NCBI GenBank assembly: GCA_947375105.1
Contig: CANCET010000015.1
Span: 1-37,851, forward strand
DNA length: 37,851 bases
From: Sphingomonadaceae bacterium
GTDB taxonomy: Bacteria > Pseudomonadota > Alphaproteobacteria > Sphingomonadales > Sphingomonadaceae
Reading direction: 5' to 3'
Position 1 is the first letter of the stretch, and every line of letters begins with the position of its first letter. The notes beneath the pieces are model-generated. The model searched no databases and was not told the DNA's origin. It saw nothing but the letters and a program-made list of their open reading frames with translations. The position numbers were made by a program, and so were the translations under genes. This document shows positions 22,259 through 30,897 of the stretch, piece after piece.

Positions 22259-23506
22259 CTAGGCCACCACGCTCAGCTTGCGGGCCTTGCTGTTGGACTT
22301 GATCCAGCCTTCCACCACCGGGGCGATGGTGGTGCGCCAGCGTGAGCCATTGAAGATGCCGTAGTGGCCGACTTCGGGCGCGAGGTGATACTTCTTGAGC
22401 TTCTCCGGCAAGTTCGGCGTCACCTTGAGCGCGGCCTTGGTCTGGCCGATGCCCGAGATATCGTCGCGCTCGCCCTCGATGCACAGGATCGCGGTATCCT
22501 TGATCGCGGCGAGATCGACGAGGATGCCGCGGTGGATCAGCTCGCCCTTGGGCAGGGCATGGGTCTGGAACACGACATCGACGGTCTGGAGATAGAACTC
22601 GGCCGTCATGTCGCAGACCGCGCGGTATTCATCGTAGAACGCCTTGGCAGCATCCGCGCTTTCACCGTCCCCCTGGATCAGGTGCTTGTAGAGGCCATAG
22701 TGGCTCATCATGTGGCTGCCGAGGTTCATCGACATGAAGCTCGCGAGCTGGACGAAGCCCGGATAGACCTGCCGCCCCGCGCCCGGATAGTTGGCGGGCA
22801 CGGTGGTGATGACATTGTGCTTGAACCACACGTAAGGCTTGGTGATCGCGTGATCGTTGACCGCCGTGGGGCTTTCGCGCGTGTCGATCGGCCCGCCCAT
22901 CATGGTGAGCGTGACCGGGCGGCACGGATTTTCGCGCACCGCCATCACGCCCGTGGCGGCGAGCGCCGGGACTGAGGGCTGGCACACCGCCATCATGTGC
23001 GCGCCAGGGCCGATGTGTTCGAGATAGCCGATGATGTAGTCGATGTACTCATCGAGATCGAAACGGCCCTCGGCCATCGGCACGTACTTCGCATCGGCCC
23101 AATCGGTGATGTAGACCACGCAGCGTTCGAGCATGCGTTCGACCGTGCCGCGCAGCAGCGTGGCGTAGTGCCCGCTCATCGGCGCGACGACAAGGAGGCG
23201 CGGCGCATCTTTGGGCAGGCCTTCATGCGTAAACTTGCGCAAGTTGCCGAAGGGCTGCGTGATCTCCACCGTCTCGTTCACCGCATGGGGATGGCCGTCA
23301 ACGTGGATGACCTTGATCCCGAACGCCGGCTTGCCGCGCGGTGCTGCGGCGTGGGCGAACACTTCAAGCGCAGAGGCCATCATCTGGGCGCCGCCGAACG
23401 GCGCAAACGGGTTGCGCGGATCGCCCAGCATGTCGGCGGTCATCGACGCCATGGCGCTGCCGGCGTTGAGCATCGAGCGCTGGATCTCGTAAGCCTTGTA
23501 GAGCAC
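22259..23506 (-). CDS. phaZ: Intracellular polyhydroxybutyrate depolymerase
   Basis: A 415-residue alpha/beta-hydrolase that breaks down stored poly-3-hydroxybutyrate granules in the cytosol. It opens MLYKAYEIQRSMLNAG, as PhaZ1-type enzymes do, contains VAPMSGHYATLLRGTVE and carries the cysteine nucleophile in the lipase-box-like AVCQPSVPAL (Cys175), with a likely Asp in EGERDDISG and His in PEVGHYGIFNG. The GTG at 23506 is chosen as start because AAAGG lies 8 bases before and the peptide then matches the family's start; the frame is open for 32 more codons without coding character. It is followed closely by a small membrane protein gene. Upstream it faces the ABC exporter across about 160 bases. 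Confidence 0.93.
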   Translation of the reverse strand: MLYKAYEIQRSMLNAGSAMASMTADMLGDPRNPFAPFGGAQMMASALEVFAHAAAPRGKPAFGIKVIHVDGHPHAVNETVEITQPFGNLRKFTHEGLPKDAPRLLVVAPMSGHYATLLRGTVERMLERCVVYITDWADAKYVPMAEGRFDLDEYIDYIIGYLEHIGPGAHMMAVCQPSVPALAATGVMAVRENPCRPVTLTMMGGPIDTRESPTAVNDHAITKPYVWFKHNVITTVPANYPGAGRQVYPGFVQLASFMSMNLGSHMMSHYGLYKHLIQGDGESADAAKAFYDEYRAVCDMTAEFYLQTVDVVFQTHALPKGELIHRGILVDLAAIKDTAILCIEGERDDISGIGQTKAALKVTPNLPEKLKKYHLAPEVGHYGIFNGSRWRTTIAPVVEGWIKSNSKARKLSVVA

Positions 23507-23665
23507 TGCGAACACCTTTGTTTTGTTGCGGAGCCGTACGCTGCTCCGATTGCGCCTAATGTGCCGTGATTTTGCACCTTGTGCAACGCACCATTGTGCC
23601 AAGCTGGGCGGGATTGCCCCGCAGCCCCCTTCCAGCCCCTCGCAGCTTGGGCTAGGGCCAACGCC

Positions 23666-25480
23666 ATGGACGCAACACCTGAAAACCCCAGCCTCGAAAC
23701 CCCTGTTGCCGAGGCCGCCCCCCGCCCCGCGCGCACGCTGGGCCCGCTGCGCATGCTGCTGCGCGAAGGCGCGTCCTATCCGGGCGAGGTCGCCATCGCG
23801 CTGATCGCGCTGCTGATCACATCGGGCGCGACCATCGCCATTCCCGCAAGCTTCAAGTCGATCATCGACAAAGCGTTCGGGCCAGGCGCCAATGCCGAAA
23901 CCATCAATAGCGCGTTCCGCTGGCTGCTGGTGGTGGTGGTGATTCTGGCCTTCGGCACCGCCGTACGGTTCTACTTCGTTTCCTGGTTGGGCGAACGCGT
24001 GGTCGCCGACGTCCGTCTGAAAGTGCAGCGCAACCTGCTGCGCATGCCGCCGAGCTTCTTCGAGAGCAACAGCCCGAAGGAAATCTCGTCACGCATGACC
24101 TCCGACACCGCGATCATCGAACAGGTGGTGGGAACCACCGCGTCGATCGCGCTGAGGAATTCGATCACCGCGCTGGGCGGCCTTGCCTATCTCTTCACGT
24201 TGGCCCCTGCGCTGACGGCGGGGCTGCTGGTGGGCATTCCGGTCGTCGTCGGGCCGATCGTGTTCTTCGGCGCGCGGCTGCGCAAGGCTTCGCGTTCGAG
24301 CCAGGACCGGGTGGCCGATATCGGCGTGCAGATCAGCGAAGTACTGGGCGCGATGAAAGTGGTGCAGGCCTTCGGGCAGGAGGGCCGCGAGGCCGCCCGC
24401 TTCGCCGAGGCGGTGGAGCGCACGTTCGGCGCGGCCAAGCGGCGCATCATGATCCGTTCGATCATGACCTCGATCGTGATCCTGCTGGTGTTCGGCGGCA
24501 TTGCGGTGCTCATGTGGCAGGGCGCGACGGCCGTGGCCAACGGATCGATCAGCGGCGGCACGATCGCGGCTTTCGTGCTGACCGGCGGGATCGTCGCGGG
24601 CGCGGTGGGTTCGCTCACCGAAGTCTACGGCGACCTCGTACGCGGTGCGGGCGCGGCCAGCCGGCTCAACGAACTGTTGCTCGAACAGCCCGAGATCACC
24701 GCCCCTGCGCGCCCCTTGCACTTGCCGCAGCCGCCGCGCGGGCAGATCGCGTTCCAGAACGTGTCGTTCCGCTATCCAAGCCGGCCCGAAGTGGCTGCGC
24801 TCGAGGACTTCTCGCTCAGCGTCGAGCCGGGCGAAACGGTGGCCATCGTCGGGCCTTCGGGCGCGGGCAAATCGACCCTGTTCCTGTTGGCCGAGCGGTT
24901 TTATGACCCCCATGCAGGGATGGTCCGGATCGATGGCGTGCCGCTGCCCCAAGCCGACCCTGCCGAGGTGCGCGCGCGCATGGCGCTGGTGCCGCAGGAA
25001 GGCGTGCTGTTTGCGGCGAGCGCGCGCGACAACTTGCGCTATGGCAACTGGAACGCGAGCGACGCGCAGATCTGGGACGCAGCGGAAGCCGCCAATGCCG
25101 CCGCGTTCCTCAAGGACCTGCCGCAGGGCCTCGACACCTTCCTTGGCGAGGACGGCGCGCGGCTTTCGGGCGGGCAGCGCCAGCGCATCGCGATTGCGCG
25201 CGCGCTGCTGCGCGATGCCCCGATCCTGCTGCTGGACGAAGCGACGAGCGCGCTCGACGCCGAAAGCGAGCGGCTGGTGCAGGATGCGCTCGACCGGCTG
25301 ATGCAGGCGCGCACCACGCTGGTCATTGCCCACCGGCTGGCTACCGTGCGCGCGGCAGACCGGATCGTGGTGATGGACAAGGGCCGCATCGTCGAACAGG
25401 GCACCCACGCGGCGCTTTCGGCGCAAGATGGGCTCTATGCCCGCCTCGCGCGCCTGCAGTTCGACACCGTGGAAGCCTGA
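23666..25480 (+). CDS. ABC exporter (fused transmembrane and ATPase domains, ABCB/MsbA-like)
   Basis: A 604-residue half-transporter: an N-terminal Pro/Ala-rich cytosolic lead (1-40), six membrane helices (about 45-340), then one nucleotide-binding domain. All ATPase motifs are intact: Walker A GPSGAGKST (396-404), signature LSGGQ (500-504), Walker B ILLLDEATSALD (catalytic Glu525) and the switch His556 in IAHR. It would work as a homodimer exporting a lipid, drug or other hydrophobic compound; the substrate cannot be read from sequence. The ATG at 23666 is used; the frame continues upstream to 23579 through the phaZ intergenic region. The stop codon lies within the first copy of a 14-bp tandem repeat. 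Confidence 0.93.
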   Translation: MDATPENPSLETPVAEAAPRPARTLGPLRMLLREGASYPGEVAIALIALLITSGATIAIPASFKSIIDKAFGPGANAETINSAFRWLLVVVVILAFGTAVRFYFVSWLGERVVADVRLKVQRNLLRMPPSFFESNSPKEISSRMTSDTAIIEQVVGTTASIALRNSITALGGLAYLFTLAPALTAGLLVGIPVVVGPIVFFGARLRKASRSSQDRVADIGVQISEVLGAMKVVQAFGQEGREAARFAEAVERTFGAAKRRIMIRSIMTSIVILLVFGGIAVLMWQGATAVANGSISGGTIAAFVLTGGIVAGAVGSLTEVYGDLVRGAGAASRLNELLLEQPEITAPARPLHLPQPPRGQIAFQNVSFRYPSRPEVAALEDFSLSVEPGETVAIVGPSGAGKSTLFLLAERFYDPHAGMVRIDGVPLPQADPAEVRARMALVPQEGVLFAASARDNLRYGNWNASDAQIWDAAEAANAAAFLKDLPQGLDTFLGEDGARLSGGQRQRIAIARALLRDAPILLLDEATSALDAESERLVQDALDRLMQARTTLVIAHRLATVRAADRIVVMDKGRIVEQGTHAALSAQDGLYARLARLQFDTVEA

Positions 25481-25541
25481 CGCCAGAAGCCTGACGCCGG
25501 AAGCTTGAAGTCGGAAGCTTGAAGTCGGAAGCTTGAAGTCT
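25472..25541. repeat. Five tandem copies of a 14-bp unit overlapping the ABC exporter stop codon
   Basis: The copies read gaagcctgacgcca, gaagcctgacgccg, gaagcttgaagtcg, gaagcttgaagtcg and gaagcttgaagtct, head to tail with no spacers. The first contains the last Glu-Ala codons and TGA of the exporter; the others are intergenic. Copies fall in two subtypes, consistent with stepwise duplication. Each GAAGCTTGA-type copy contains AAGCTT. Confidence 0.95.
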
Positions 25542-25660
25542 GGCCGCCTAAGCGGACCTAATCAGGGGTTCCCTTGCTGCGCACAGGCGGGCAAAGACAG
25601 CTCTTGTCTCATTCTGGCACACACCAGCCGAATGGCCCAACGAACGGATAGCCTGATCCC

Positions 25661-27808
25661 ATGATGAAGCGATTTGCTGGCGCCCTGACCGCCGTTTCCC
25701 TGTTCGCGCTCTGCACGGCCACCGCCCGCGCAGATGAGGCCGCAGCCGGAGCACCGCCAGCACCTGCCTCGATTGATGGCTATCCCATTCCCACGTTCGG
25801 CGGCTGGGGGCTCAACCCGGCCGATCTCGATCCGGCGGTAAAGCCCGGCGACGATTTCTATGCCTACGTGAACGGTAAGTGGAGCCGCACCGAAACCACG
25901 CCCCCGCAGTATTCCTACAGCGGGGTGACACTGGCGCTGGTGCTGGGCGCGGAGCAGGCGGTCAAGCAGATCGTGGATGGGCTGACCGCCACGCCGCAGA
26001 CGCAGGGCACCACCGGGCAGCGCATCGCGGACAGCTACCGCGCGTTTCTGGACCAGGGCGCGATCGACGCCGCAGGCCTGGCCCCGGCCAAGCCCTATCT
26101 CGATGCGATCCGTGGGGCGAAAACGCGGGCCGAGCTTTCCGCGCTGTTCGGAACCCCAGGCTATCCCTCACCAGTCAGCTTTTTCGTAAGCATCGATCCG
26201 GACAACCCGCAGGCGAGCGTGGCGTTTACCGGCGTGGGAGGGCTCGGTCTGCCGGACCGGGACTATTACCTCGTCGACAGCGCGCGCAACCGCGAGTTGC
26301 AGACCAAGTACCGCGCCTATCTCGCCTTCCTGCTCGGCAAGGCCGGCTATGCCGATCCGGCAGGCACGGCGGCCAAGGTCTATGAATTTGAACGCAAGAT
26401 CGCGGTGACCGACTGGGACAAGGCAGTGGCGCGCAATCCGCTGCTTACCACAAACCGCGTCGCGCGCGCCGATCTCGTTGCGCTGGGCGGCGGCTTTCCG
26501 CTCGCGCCGCTGGTCGAGAACGCCGGGCTCGGCAAAGTCGATGGGGTGATCGTGGGCGAGATTCCGCCGAGCCCAGACAAGATCGCCAAGCTGGGGCTGA
26601 CCAAGGACGATCTGGCCAAGCTGGGCGGCGGCTTCCCTGCGTTCATCAAGCTGCTGGGCGATGAGGATCTGGGCACGCTACAGGCCTGGGCAGCAGCGCA
26701 TTTCCTTTCGGACAAGGCCTCGGTGCTGCCGAGCGACATCGATGCTGCGCGGTTCGATTTCTATGGCAAGACGCTGCAAGGCAAGGAGCGCGACCGCCAG
26801 CGCTGGCAGCGCGCGCTGTCCACCGTGCAGTCGCAGATGGGCGAGGCGATCGGCCAGGTCTATGTCGAGAAGCACTTCCCGCCTTCGAGCAAGACGGCGA
26901 TGGTCAAACTGGTCGGAAACTTGCGCGCGGCGCTGGCGGCAAACCTCAAGGATCTGGCGTGGATGACACCGGAGACCCGGTTGGCGGCGAAAGCCAAGCT
27001 TGACCAGTTCAACGTCAAGATCGGCTATCCCGACAAGTTCAAGAGCTATGACGGGATGAACATCAAGCCGGGCCAGGCGCTGGCCAACGCCATCGAATCC
27101 GATCGCTGGCATTGGCAGGATATGCTGAGCGAGCTGACGAAGCCGGTCGACAAGACCAAATGGCTGATGACCCCGCAGACGGTGAATGCCTATTACATGC
27201 CACCGGCCAACGAGATCGTGTTCCCGGCCGCCTATCTCCAGCCGCCCTATTTCAACCCGACGGCAGACGACGCGGTGAACTATGGCGCGGTGGGCGCGAC
27301 CATCGGCCACGAGATCGGCCACGGGTTCGACGACGCGGGCTCGCGCTATGACGGCACCGGCGCGCTCAAGGACTGGTGGACTGAGACTGACCGCAAGACC
27401 TTCGATGCACTGACCGCGCGGCTGGCGGCGCAATACGACCAGCAGTGCCCGTTCGATGATGGCAAGACCTGCCACAACGGCAAGCTGACCCTGGGCGAAA
27501 ACATTGGTGATCTGGGCGGGCTTTCGATGGCGTATCAGGCCTACCACCTCTCGCTTGGCGGCAAGCCGGCACCAGTGATTGATGGGCTGACCGGCGACCA
27601 GCGGTTCTTCCTGTCCTATGCCCAATCATGGCGCGACAAGTACCGCGAAGCCTTGGCCCGGCAAGTGCTGGCAACCGACCCGCATTCGCTGCCGATTGCC
27701 CGCGTCAACGCAGTCGTGCGCAATTTCGACCCGTGGTACGCGGCGTTCGGCGTGAAGCCGGGCGACAAGCTCTACCTTGCGCCGCAGGACCGCGTGCGCA
27801 TCTGGTGA
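25661..27808 (+). CDS. M13 family (neprilysin/PepO-like) metallopeptidase
   Basis: A 715-residue zinc metallopeptidase, exported by a signal peptide (residues 1-24, ending ATARA). The mature protein begins near DEAAAG and includes the M13 N-terminal domain (PGDDFYAYVNGKW). The catalytic domain has the zinc motif HEIGH (His550, Glu551, His554), the third ligand Glu613 in GENIGDLGG, and NAYYMPPANEIVFPAAYLQ before it, as in all M13 enzymes. Such bacterial proteins cleave short oligopeptides in the periplasm or outside. Length is normal for the family. The start is the first of two ATGs. It follows the ABC exporter by about 180 bases, with the tandem repeat between, and precedes uppP. Confidence 0.95.
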   Translation: MMKRFAGALTAVSLFALCTATARADEAAAGAPPAPASIDGYPIPTFGGWGLNPADLDPAVKPGDDFYAYVNGKWSRTETTPPQYSYSGVTLALVLGAEQAVKQIVDGLTATPQTQGTTGQRIADSYRAFLDQGAIDAAGLAPAKPYLDAIRGAKTRAELSALFGTPGYPSPVSFFVSIDPDNPQASVAFTGVGGLGLPDRDYYLVDSARNRELQTKYRAYLAFLLGKAGYADPAGTAAKVYEFERKIAVTDWDKAVARNPLLTTNRVARADLVALGGGFPLAPLVENAGLGKVDGVIVGEIPPSPDKIAKLGLTKDDLAKLGGGFPAFIKLLGDEDLGTLQAWAAAHFLSDKASVLPSDIDAARFDFYGKTLQGKERDRQRWQRALSTVQSQMGEAIGQVYVEKHFPPSSKTAMVKLVGNLRAALAANLKDLAWMTPETRLAAKAKLDQFNVKIGYPDKFKSYDGMNIKPGQALANAIESDRWHWQDMLSELTKPVDKTKWLMTPQTVNAYYMPPANEIVFPAAYLQPPYFNPTADDAVNYGAVGATIGHEIGHGFDDAGSRYDGTGALKDWWTETDRKTFDALTARLAAQYDQQCPFDDGKTCHNGKLTLGENIGDLGGLSMAYQAYHLSLGGKPAPVIDGLTGDQRFFLSYAQSWRDKYREALARQVLATDPHSLPIARVNAVVRNFDPWYAAFGVKPGDKLYLAPQDRVRIW

Positions 27809-27872
27809 GATGACCAAAGTTTAAGCCGGGCGCGCTTGACAGCACAGCACCCGGAAGCGAGGCCTGCACCCC

Positions 27873-28685
27873 ATGGATACGACCATCACCGCGATCCTCC
27901 TCGGCATTGTCGAGGGGCTCACCGAGTTCCTGCCGGTCTCCTCGACCGGGCACCTGATCCTGGCGTCCGAGCTGTTCGGTTATGATGCGAAGACGTGGGA
28001 AGTGTTCAACGTGGTGATCCAGCTGCCGGCGGTGCTGGCGGTGGTGGTGCTCTATTGGCGCACCTTCACCGATGTGGCGCTGGGCGCATTGCGCGGATCG
28101 CGCGATTCGATCGCATTCGTGCGCAACGTGGTGGCGGCGTTCATTCCCGCCGCGATCGTGGGCGTGCTGTTCAAATCGCGGATCGACGTGCTGCTGGAAA
28201 ACCCGCTGGTGGTGTGCGTCGCGCTGATCGTGGGCGGTCTGGCGATCGTGCTGATCGAACGGATGGTCTCGCACCAATCCTACCGGACGGTGGGACAGAT
28301 GCCGCTGGGGCAGGCCATCCGCATCGGCATGATGCAGTGCATCGCGGTGATCCCCGGCGTTTCGCGTTCAGGCGCGACGATCATGGGCGCGCTGGTGATG
28401 GGCGAGAACCGCAAGACCGCTGCGGAGTTCAGCTTTTTCCTCGCGGTGCCGACGATGCTGGGCGCAACGGCGAAGCAGCTGTGGGACCACCGGCACGAGC
28501 TGGCGGCAGGCGCGGGTCCGGTCGGCATGAAGGAAATCGCGATCGGCTCGGTGGTCTCGTTCCTTGTCTCGCTTGTCGTGATCAAGTTCTTCATCGGCTA
28601 CGTCAGCCGCCGGGGCTTCACGCCGTTTGCGGTGTACCGGATCGTGCTGGGCGCGGCGGGGCTGGCCTGGCTGCTGTGGATCTAG
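27873..28685 (+). CDS. uppP: Undecaprenyl-diphosphatase (BacA family)
   Basis: A 270-residue polytopic inner-membrane enzyme that removes one phosphate from undecaprenyl diphosphate, regenerating the lipid carrier for peptidoglycan and surface polysaccharides; excess gives bacitracin resistance. The two signature regions are GIVEGLTEFLPVSSTGHL (residues 11-28, with the key glutamates) and PGVSRSGAT (161-169). Eight or so hydrophobic helices are visible. The ATG follows GCGAGGCC by about 10 bases. The TAG stop lies in a CTAG shared with the phhA stop codon on the opposite strand. Confidence 0.97.
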   Translation: MDTTITAILLGIVEGLTEFLPVSSTGHLILASELFGYDAKTWEVFNVVIQLPAVLAVVVLYWRTFTDVALGALRGSRDSIAFVRNVVAAFIPAAIVGVLFKSRIDVLLENPLVVCVALIVGGLAIVLIERMVSHQSYRTVGQMPLGQAIRIGMMQCIAVIPGVSRSGATIMGALVMGENRKTAAEFSFFLAVPTMLGATAKQLWDHRHELAAGAGPVGMKEIAIGSVVSFLVSLVVIKFFIGYVSRRGFTPFAVYRIVLGAAGLAWLLWI

Positions 28686-29620
28686 ACGGGAACTGCGCCT
28701 GAGCGGCGGCCACCGCGAAGGTGATACTCCAGCGAGCCGCGGTTGAGCACGTTGTCGACATCGATCACCGCACTGCCGGCATAGGTGAAGCCCGCGCCAA
28801 GCCCGCGATAGAGCCTGTCGAAATCGCGTTCGACCGTCTGGCGGTAGAGATCGGCAAAACTTTCGATCACGAAGTAGGTCGGTTGCAGATCGTCGATCGC
28901 GTAGTCGGTGCGCATGACCCGGTCGACATGAAGGAATATGCGGTTGGGCGACTGCGCCGAAAGCGCGAAAACCGCCTCGGTTGGGCCGGAGAGGATCCCG
29001 GCGCCGTAGGCCCGCAGCCCCTCGGGCTCCATGATCAGGCCGAACTCGACCGTATACCAATAGAGCGCACCCAAGGCCTTCAGGCGGTTGCGCTGCATCG
29101 CCTTCCACCCGGCACGCCCATACTCCTGCATGTAATCGGCAAAGACCGGGTCGGTGAGCATCGGCACATGGCCGAACACATCGTGGAACACGTCGGGCTC
29201 CTCGATATAGTCGAACCGCTCGCGCGGGCGGATGAAGTTGCCTGCCGGAAAGCGGCGGTTGGCGAGGTGCCAGAAGAACACGTGATCGGGGATGAGCATT
29301 GGCACCGGCACAACGCTCCAGCCGGTGAGCGCGCCGAGTTCGGAAGACAGACGCGCGAATTCGGGGACGCCGCCGCGGCCGAGATCGAGCCGTTCGAGCC
29401 CCTTGAGGAAGGTTGTGGCGGCGCGGCCGGGGAGCACCTGCATCTGGCGGGCGAACAGATCGTCCCACACGCGGTGCTCTTCAACGGAATAATCATTCTG
29501 GCGCGGCTCCAGCCAGTCCTCACCGACATGCGCGGGGCGCTGCAGCGGCGCGGTGAACACGCCTGGCGGCAGGTGGGGGAGCCGGGTGAAATCGGCGTCT
29601 AGGTCGATCAGATCGGACAT
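28682..29620 (-). CDS. phhA: Phenylalanine 4-monooxygenase
   Basis: A 312-residue monomeric bacterial phenylalanine hydroxylase that converts phenylalanine to tyrosine using tetrahydropterin, O2 and non-haem iron. The iron ligands are His146 and His151 (FHDVFGHVP) and Glu192 (YTVEFGL). Other typical features are the N-terminal DYSVEEHRVWDDLF, PDHVFFWHLANRRFP and the C-terminal pterin-side strand SPNRIFLHVDRVMRTDY. No regulatory ACT domain precedes the catalytic domain, as in bacterial PhhA. The start at MSDLIDLDAD is used, and the frame continues upstream for 209 codons of the antisense of ppk2, which is rejected. It converges with uppP through a shared CTAG and is divergent from ppk2. Confidence 0.96.
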   Translation of the reverse strand: MSDLIDLDADFTRLPHLPPGVFTAPLQRPAHVGEDWLEPRQNDYSVEEHRVWDDLFARQMQVLPGRAATTFLKGLERLDLGRGGVPEFARLSSELGALTGWSVVPVPMLIPDHVFFWHLANRRFPAGNFIRPRERFDYIEEPDVFHDVFGHVPMLTDPVFADYMQEYGRAGWKAMQRNRLKALGALYWYTVEFGLIMEPEGLRAYGAGILSGPTEAVFALSAQSPNRIFLHVDRVMRTDYAIDDLQPTYFVIESFADLYRQTVERDFDRLYRGLGAGFTYAGSAVIDVDNVLNRGSLEYHLRGGRRSGAVPV

Positions 29621-29728
29621 GGTTTCAATTGCAACTTTTAACAGGTCTGTGTGCTGCCTGCAATCGGTGGCGGTTGCCAAAGCAACCGGGGTGCGACAGT
29701 CTGCCCGGTGCAAGCATGAGGTGAGCGC
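29621..29728. promoter_or_regulatory. phhA/ppk2 divergent region with a perfect dyad
   Basis: The 108-base gap between the divergent phhA and ppk2 starts contains CGGTTGC-caaa-GCAACCG (29671-29688), a perfect 7-bp-arm inverted repeat, and a further TTGCAAC close to the phhA start (about 29629). The position suits an operator for one or both genes, but no regulator is adjacent and no clear -35/-10 boxes can be fixed. Confidence 0.4.
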
Positions 29729-30550
29729 GTGGGCAAACACGATCAGGATAGCGAATCGGGCCATAGGCAGGACAGCGGACTGGGCCGCAAGGATTACGAG
29801 GAAGCGCTGGACGCGATGCAGGGCGAGCTTACCGCGATGGCTGGCTGGGCGAGCCAGTGCGGCGCGCGGGTGCTGGTGATCCTCGAGGGGCGTGACACGG
29901 CGGGCAAGACCGGGGCGATCAACGCCATCTCGCAGAAGCTCAACCCGCGGCAGGTGCGTACCGTGGCGCTGCCAGCGCCGACCGAGCGCGAGAAGACGCA
30001 GTGGTATTTCCAGCGCTATGTGCCGCATCTGCCGGCGGCCGGGGAAATCGTGCTGTTCGACCGCAGCTGGTATAACCGCGCGGGTGTGGAAAAGGTCATG
30101 GGCTTTGCCACCGATGCGCAAGTCGAGGCATTTCTCGATGCGGTGCCGACGTTCGAGCGGATGCTGACGGACGACGGGCTGCAGCTCTTCAAATACTGGC
30201 TGACCTGCGATCAGGCCGAGCAGGAGGAGCGCTTTGCCGAGCGGCACGACGATCCATCCAAGCAGTGGAAGATATCACCCATCGACGTGGCGGCGCGCGG
30301 CAAGTACCGGGATTACACCGATGCGCGCGAGGCCATGCTGAAAGCGACGCATACGCGGCATGCGCCGTGGACGCTGGTGGATTTCAACGACCAGCGGCGG
30401 GGGCGGCTGACGTTGGTGCGCGATCTGCTCGACCGGCTGCCGGTGAAGCGGGTGGAGCAGAAGGTGCCGGAGCTGCCGCCGCTCGATGCGCCGCCCGCAA
30501 AGGAACGCTTCGGAGTGCTGAAACCGCTCGAGCCCTATAGCGACACTTGA
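29729..30550 (+). CDS. ppk2: Polyphosphate kinase 2 (PPK2 family)
   Basis: A 273-residue P-loop kinase that transfers phosphate between polyphosphate and nucleotides. The Walker A loop GRDTAGKT (residues 54-61), the Walker B/DRSWYNR motif (111-117), and the lid-module signature RHDDPSKQWKISPID are all intact. Single-domain architecture of about 270 residues fits class I PPK2 enzymes, which mostly use polyP to make NTPs or NDPs. The start is a GTG with GAGGTGA 6 bases upstream; no ATG gives a better fit. It is divergent from phhA. Confidence 0.93.
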   Translation: MGKHDQDSESGHRQDSGLGRKDYEEALDAMQGELTAMAGWASQCGARVLVILEGRDTAGKTGAINAISQKLNPRQVRTVALPAPTEREKTQWYFQRYVPHLPAAGEIVLFDRSWYNRAGVEKVMGFATDAQVEAFLDAVPTFERMLTDDGLQLFKYWLTCDQAEQEERFAERHDDPSKQWKISPIDVAARGKYRDYTDAREAMLKATHTRHAPWTLVDFNDQRRGRLTLVRDLLDRLPVKRVEQKVPELPPLDAPPAKERFGVLKPLEPYSDT

Positions 30551-30654
30551 CTTTTGCCCGATTCGCTCACAACGACCGGCCCCTGTCTGGCGGCGTGGCA
30601 ACGCGCCGCCGCATTTGTTTTTGACGCGCGCACGCTAGATTTCAGGATAAAGCC

Positions 30655-30822
30655 ATGGCCAAGCCCACTACCGTCAAGATCCGCCTGGTCTCGACCGCCG
30701 ACACCGGCTTCTTCTATGTGACGAAGAAGAACCCGCGCAACACCACCGAGAAGATGGTGTTCCGCAAGTATGACCCGGTGGTGCGCAAGCATGTCGAGTT
30801 CAAGGAAGCCAAGATCAAGTAA
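30655..30822 (+). CDS. rpmG: 50S ribosomal protein L33
   Basis: A 55-residue protein, [20 protein letters not shown] onward, of the basic L33 family in the large ribosomal subunit near the E site. It lacks the two CxxC zinc knuckles of the C+ form, so it is the C- type usual in alphaproteobacteria. The motif [19 protein letters not shown] is diagnostic. AGGA lies 7 bases before the ATG. It stands alone between ppk2 and lolA and ends in a hairpin (30834-30868). Confidence 0.97.
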   Translation: MAKPTTVKIRLVSTADTGFFYVTKKNPRNTTEKMVFRKYDPVVRKHVEFKEAKIK

Positions 30823-30833
30823 GCGGCTGGTGG

Positions 30834-30868
30834 CCCGGCGCCCGACCTCACGTGGGGTTCACGCCGGG
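30834..30868. terminator. Hairpin downstream of rpmG (CCCGGCG...CGCCGGG)
   Basis: Arms CCCGGCG and CGCCGGG are perfectly complementary, and an inner CCC...GGGG can extend the stem. The arms are identical to those of the hairpin at 22005-22029. It follows the rpmG stop by 12 bases and precedes lolA by about 30, without a T-run. Confidence 0.55.
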
Positions 30869-30897
30869 TTCAATGCCCTGACGGTACGGGGTTAGGG

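Noticed and set aside
24089..25426. A 445-codon minus-strand ORF
   Set aside because: It is the antisense of the ABC exporter, with low-complexity Arg/His composition.
28682..30247. Extended 521-codon form of the phhA frame
   Set aside because: The first 209 codons are antisense to ppk2. The family start fits at 29620.
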